A stretch of DNA of 64,000 nt. Origin: Ardenticatenaceae bacterium. GTDB lineage: Bacteria; Chloroflexota; Anaerolineae; Promineifilales; Promineifilaceae. A model generated the notes under the pieces. The model was not told the DNA's origin and ran no database searches. It saw only the letters and a list, made by a program, of their open reading frames with translations. Shown in pieces: positions 62,885 through 64,000 of the stretch; within the stretch, counting starts at the first letter, position 1; the number at the start of each line of letters is the position of its first letter. A program made the translations under genes and the position numbers. The DNA lies in contig JACKBS010000013.1 in NCBI GenBank assembly GCA_020634435.1, positions 62,001-126,000 of the forward strand. Reading direction: 5' to 3'.

Positions 62885-64000
62885 ATGAGTATTCATCATC
62901 AATTAGCGGCCGTTTTTCAAGAAGCGATTCAGGCAGCCCAGGCAGATGGAGCGCTGCCTGCCTTTGCTTTGCCTGAAGTGGTTATCGAACGACCGCGTGA
63001 AACGTCTTTTGGCGATTATGCTACCCCAACAGCCCTCAAGCTGGCTCGCGAGGCCCGCATGGCCCCCCTCAAAATTGCCCAGGCGATGGTTGATCATCTG
63101 CCAGCTACTGATTACATTGCTGAGGCCACCGTTGCGCCGCCCGGCTTCATTAACATCCGGTTGACGGAAGCACGCCTCCAGCAGGTGGTGGCCAACATTT
63201 TGGCAGAAGGAGATGAATACGGCCGTATCCACCTCGGTGATGGCCAAAAGGTACAAATTGAGTGCGTTAGCGCCAATCCAACTGGGCCTATTCATATCGG
63301 CCGTACCCGTGGTGGCGTGATGGGCGATACGCTTGCCCGCGCCATGCGCCTGGCTGGATACGAAGTTGTCCTTGAGTATTACTACAACGACGCAGGTCGC
63401 CAGATTACCTTGCTGGGCGAATCCACCAAAATTCGCTACCTCCAACTCCTGGGCCAGGATGCCGAATTAGGCCCCGACCTTTATAAAGGCGATTACATCA
63501 TCGACATTGCCCGGCAGCTCTATGAGGCGCACGGTGACACCCTGCAAAACGAGCCCACCGAATATTTCGGCAGCTATGCCAAAGACAAAATCTCTCAAAG
63601 CCAAAAAGAGACTTTGCGCCGCATCAATATCGTCTTCGATGTCTACTACAACGAGCAAAGCCTCTATGAAACCGGGCGACTGTGGGAAGCCTTAGAGACC
63701 CTGCAAGACAAAGGGTACGTCTACAAAAAAGATGGCGCCCAATGGCTGAAAACCACTGAATTTGGCGACGATGCCGATCGTGTTGTCATCAAATCGACAG
63801 GGGAACCTGCTTATCGGATGCCCGACATTGCCTATCACTGGGACAAAGCCCAGCGCGGCTTCGATCTGGTCATTGATATTTTTGGCCCGGATCATCACGC
63901 CCTTGCGCCGCAAGTGTTGATGGGCGTCCAGGCGCTTGGTTATCCCACAAGCTTTGTGCGCACCGTTCTGCACCAGATCATTACCATCATAAAAGATGGT
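62885..64000 (+). CDS. argS: Arginyl-tRNA synthetase, N-terminal 372 residues (runs off the window)
   Basis: The frame stays open to the window end. It has the Add-1 N-terminal domain (ERPRETSFGDYATPTALKLA, GFINIRLTEARLQQVV) that binds the tRNA-Arg D-loop. The class I catalytic core follows with SANPTGPIHIGRTRGGVMGD (HIGH-type HIGR at 137-140) and EYYYNDAGRQI. Arginyl synthetase charges tRNA-Arg in the cytoplasm. GGAAGAG lies upstream of the ATG. Confidence 0.95.
   Translation, partial: MSIHHQLAAVFQEAIQAAQADGALPAFALPEVVIERPRETSFGDYATPTALKLAREARMAPLKIAQAMVDHLPATDYIAEATVAPPGFINIRLTEARLQQVVANILAEGDEYGRIHLGDGQKVQIECVSANPTGPIHIGRTRGGVMGDTLARAMRLAGYEVVLEYYYNDAGRQITLLGESTKIRYLQLLGQDAELGPDLYKGDYIIDIARQLYEAHGDTLQNEPTEYFGSYAKDKISQSQKETLRRINIVFDVYYNEQSLYETGRLWEALETLQDKGYVYKKDGAQWLKTTEFGDDADRVVIKSTGEPAYRMPDIAYHWDKAQRGFDLVIDIFGPDHHALAPQVLMGVQALGYPTSFVRTVLHQIITIIKDG

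Overview
The window looks like a stretch of a Chloroflexota genome, probably from a filamentous, Anaerolineae/Ardenticatenia-like lineage. This is inferred from gene content: very large GAF/PAS signalling proteins, ArnT/PMT-like membrane proteins with beta-rich tails, a MacAB-type exporter, Rex, and an F1-ATPase cluster followed by mreB. It is not proven by any marker gene. The bulk composition is moderately GC-rich. About 100 copies of the octamer palindrome ACGGCCGT are scattered through genes and spacers, where roughly one or two would be expected by chance. This is a highly-iterated-palindrome signature comparable in style to cyanobacterial HIP1.

Layout. 1-19.9 kb: a co-directional sensory cluster of three very large kinase-free GAF/PAS proteins (one of 2984 residues), a hybrid-free GAF/PAS histidine kinase, and a single-domain response regulator. 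20-25.4 kb (minus strand): a SAM methyltransferase with a THUMP-like tail, a Fe-S-type PD-(D/E)XK nuclease, an effector-associated CHAT caspase-like protein, and an ISKra4-like insertion sequence with intact ends and a perfect 9-bp target duplication but a doubly frameshifted transposase. 25.4-28.1 kb: a polar amino-acid ABC importer. 28.2-33 kb: a small membrane protein, an MFS transporter, a CPBP-like membrane protein, an enoyl-CoA hydratase and two unknowns. 33-37.6 kb: a Type IIG-like restriction-modification enzyme and a frameshifted REP-associated transposase (RAYT) embedded in REP hairpins. 37.7-40.3 kb: an AIM24/TIGR00266 protein, a membrane protein, a methyltransferase and a selenocysteine tRNA. 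40.4-48.2 kb: large polytopic glycosyltransferase-like proteins. 48.6-54.2 kb: atpA-atpG-atpD-atpC-mreB, without Fo genes. 54.2-64 kb: rex, a MacA/MacB-type exporter with two FtsX-like permeases, a methyltransferase, a GT4 glycosyltransferase, a lipoprotein and the 5' part of argS.

Signalling cluster. The genes abut or overlap and share GAF, PAS and a recurrent uncharacterised module that begins with an REGW-like motif. Only the fourth protein can phosphorylate. The arrangement suggests that several ligand-binding scaffolds feed one kinase and one CheY-like regulator.

Repeats. Apart from ACGGCCGT, the window holds a REP/RAYT system whose three hairpin subtypes show compensatory stem changes. 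It also holds a large set of palindromic elements at gene ends, many with arms built of short tandem words (for example GGAGATT, GGTAATC, GAGTAATTGGGT, GTGAAAAGTA). Several provide the last codons of genes, one lies in frame inside a membrane-protein gene, and one sits exactly where a membrane-protein gene appears split in two.
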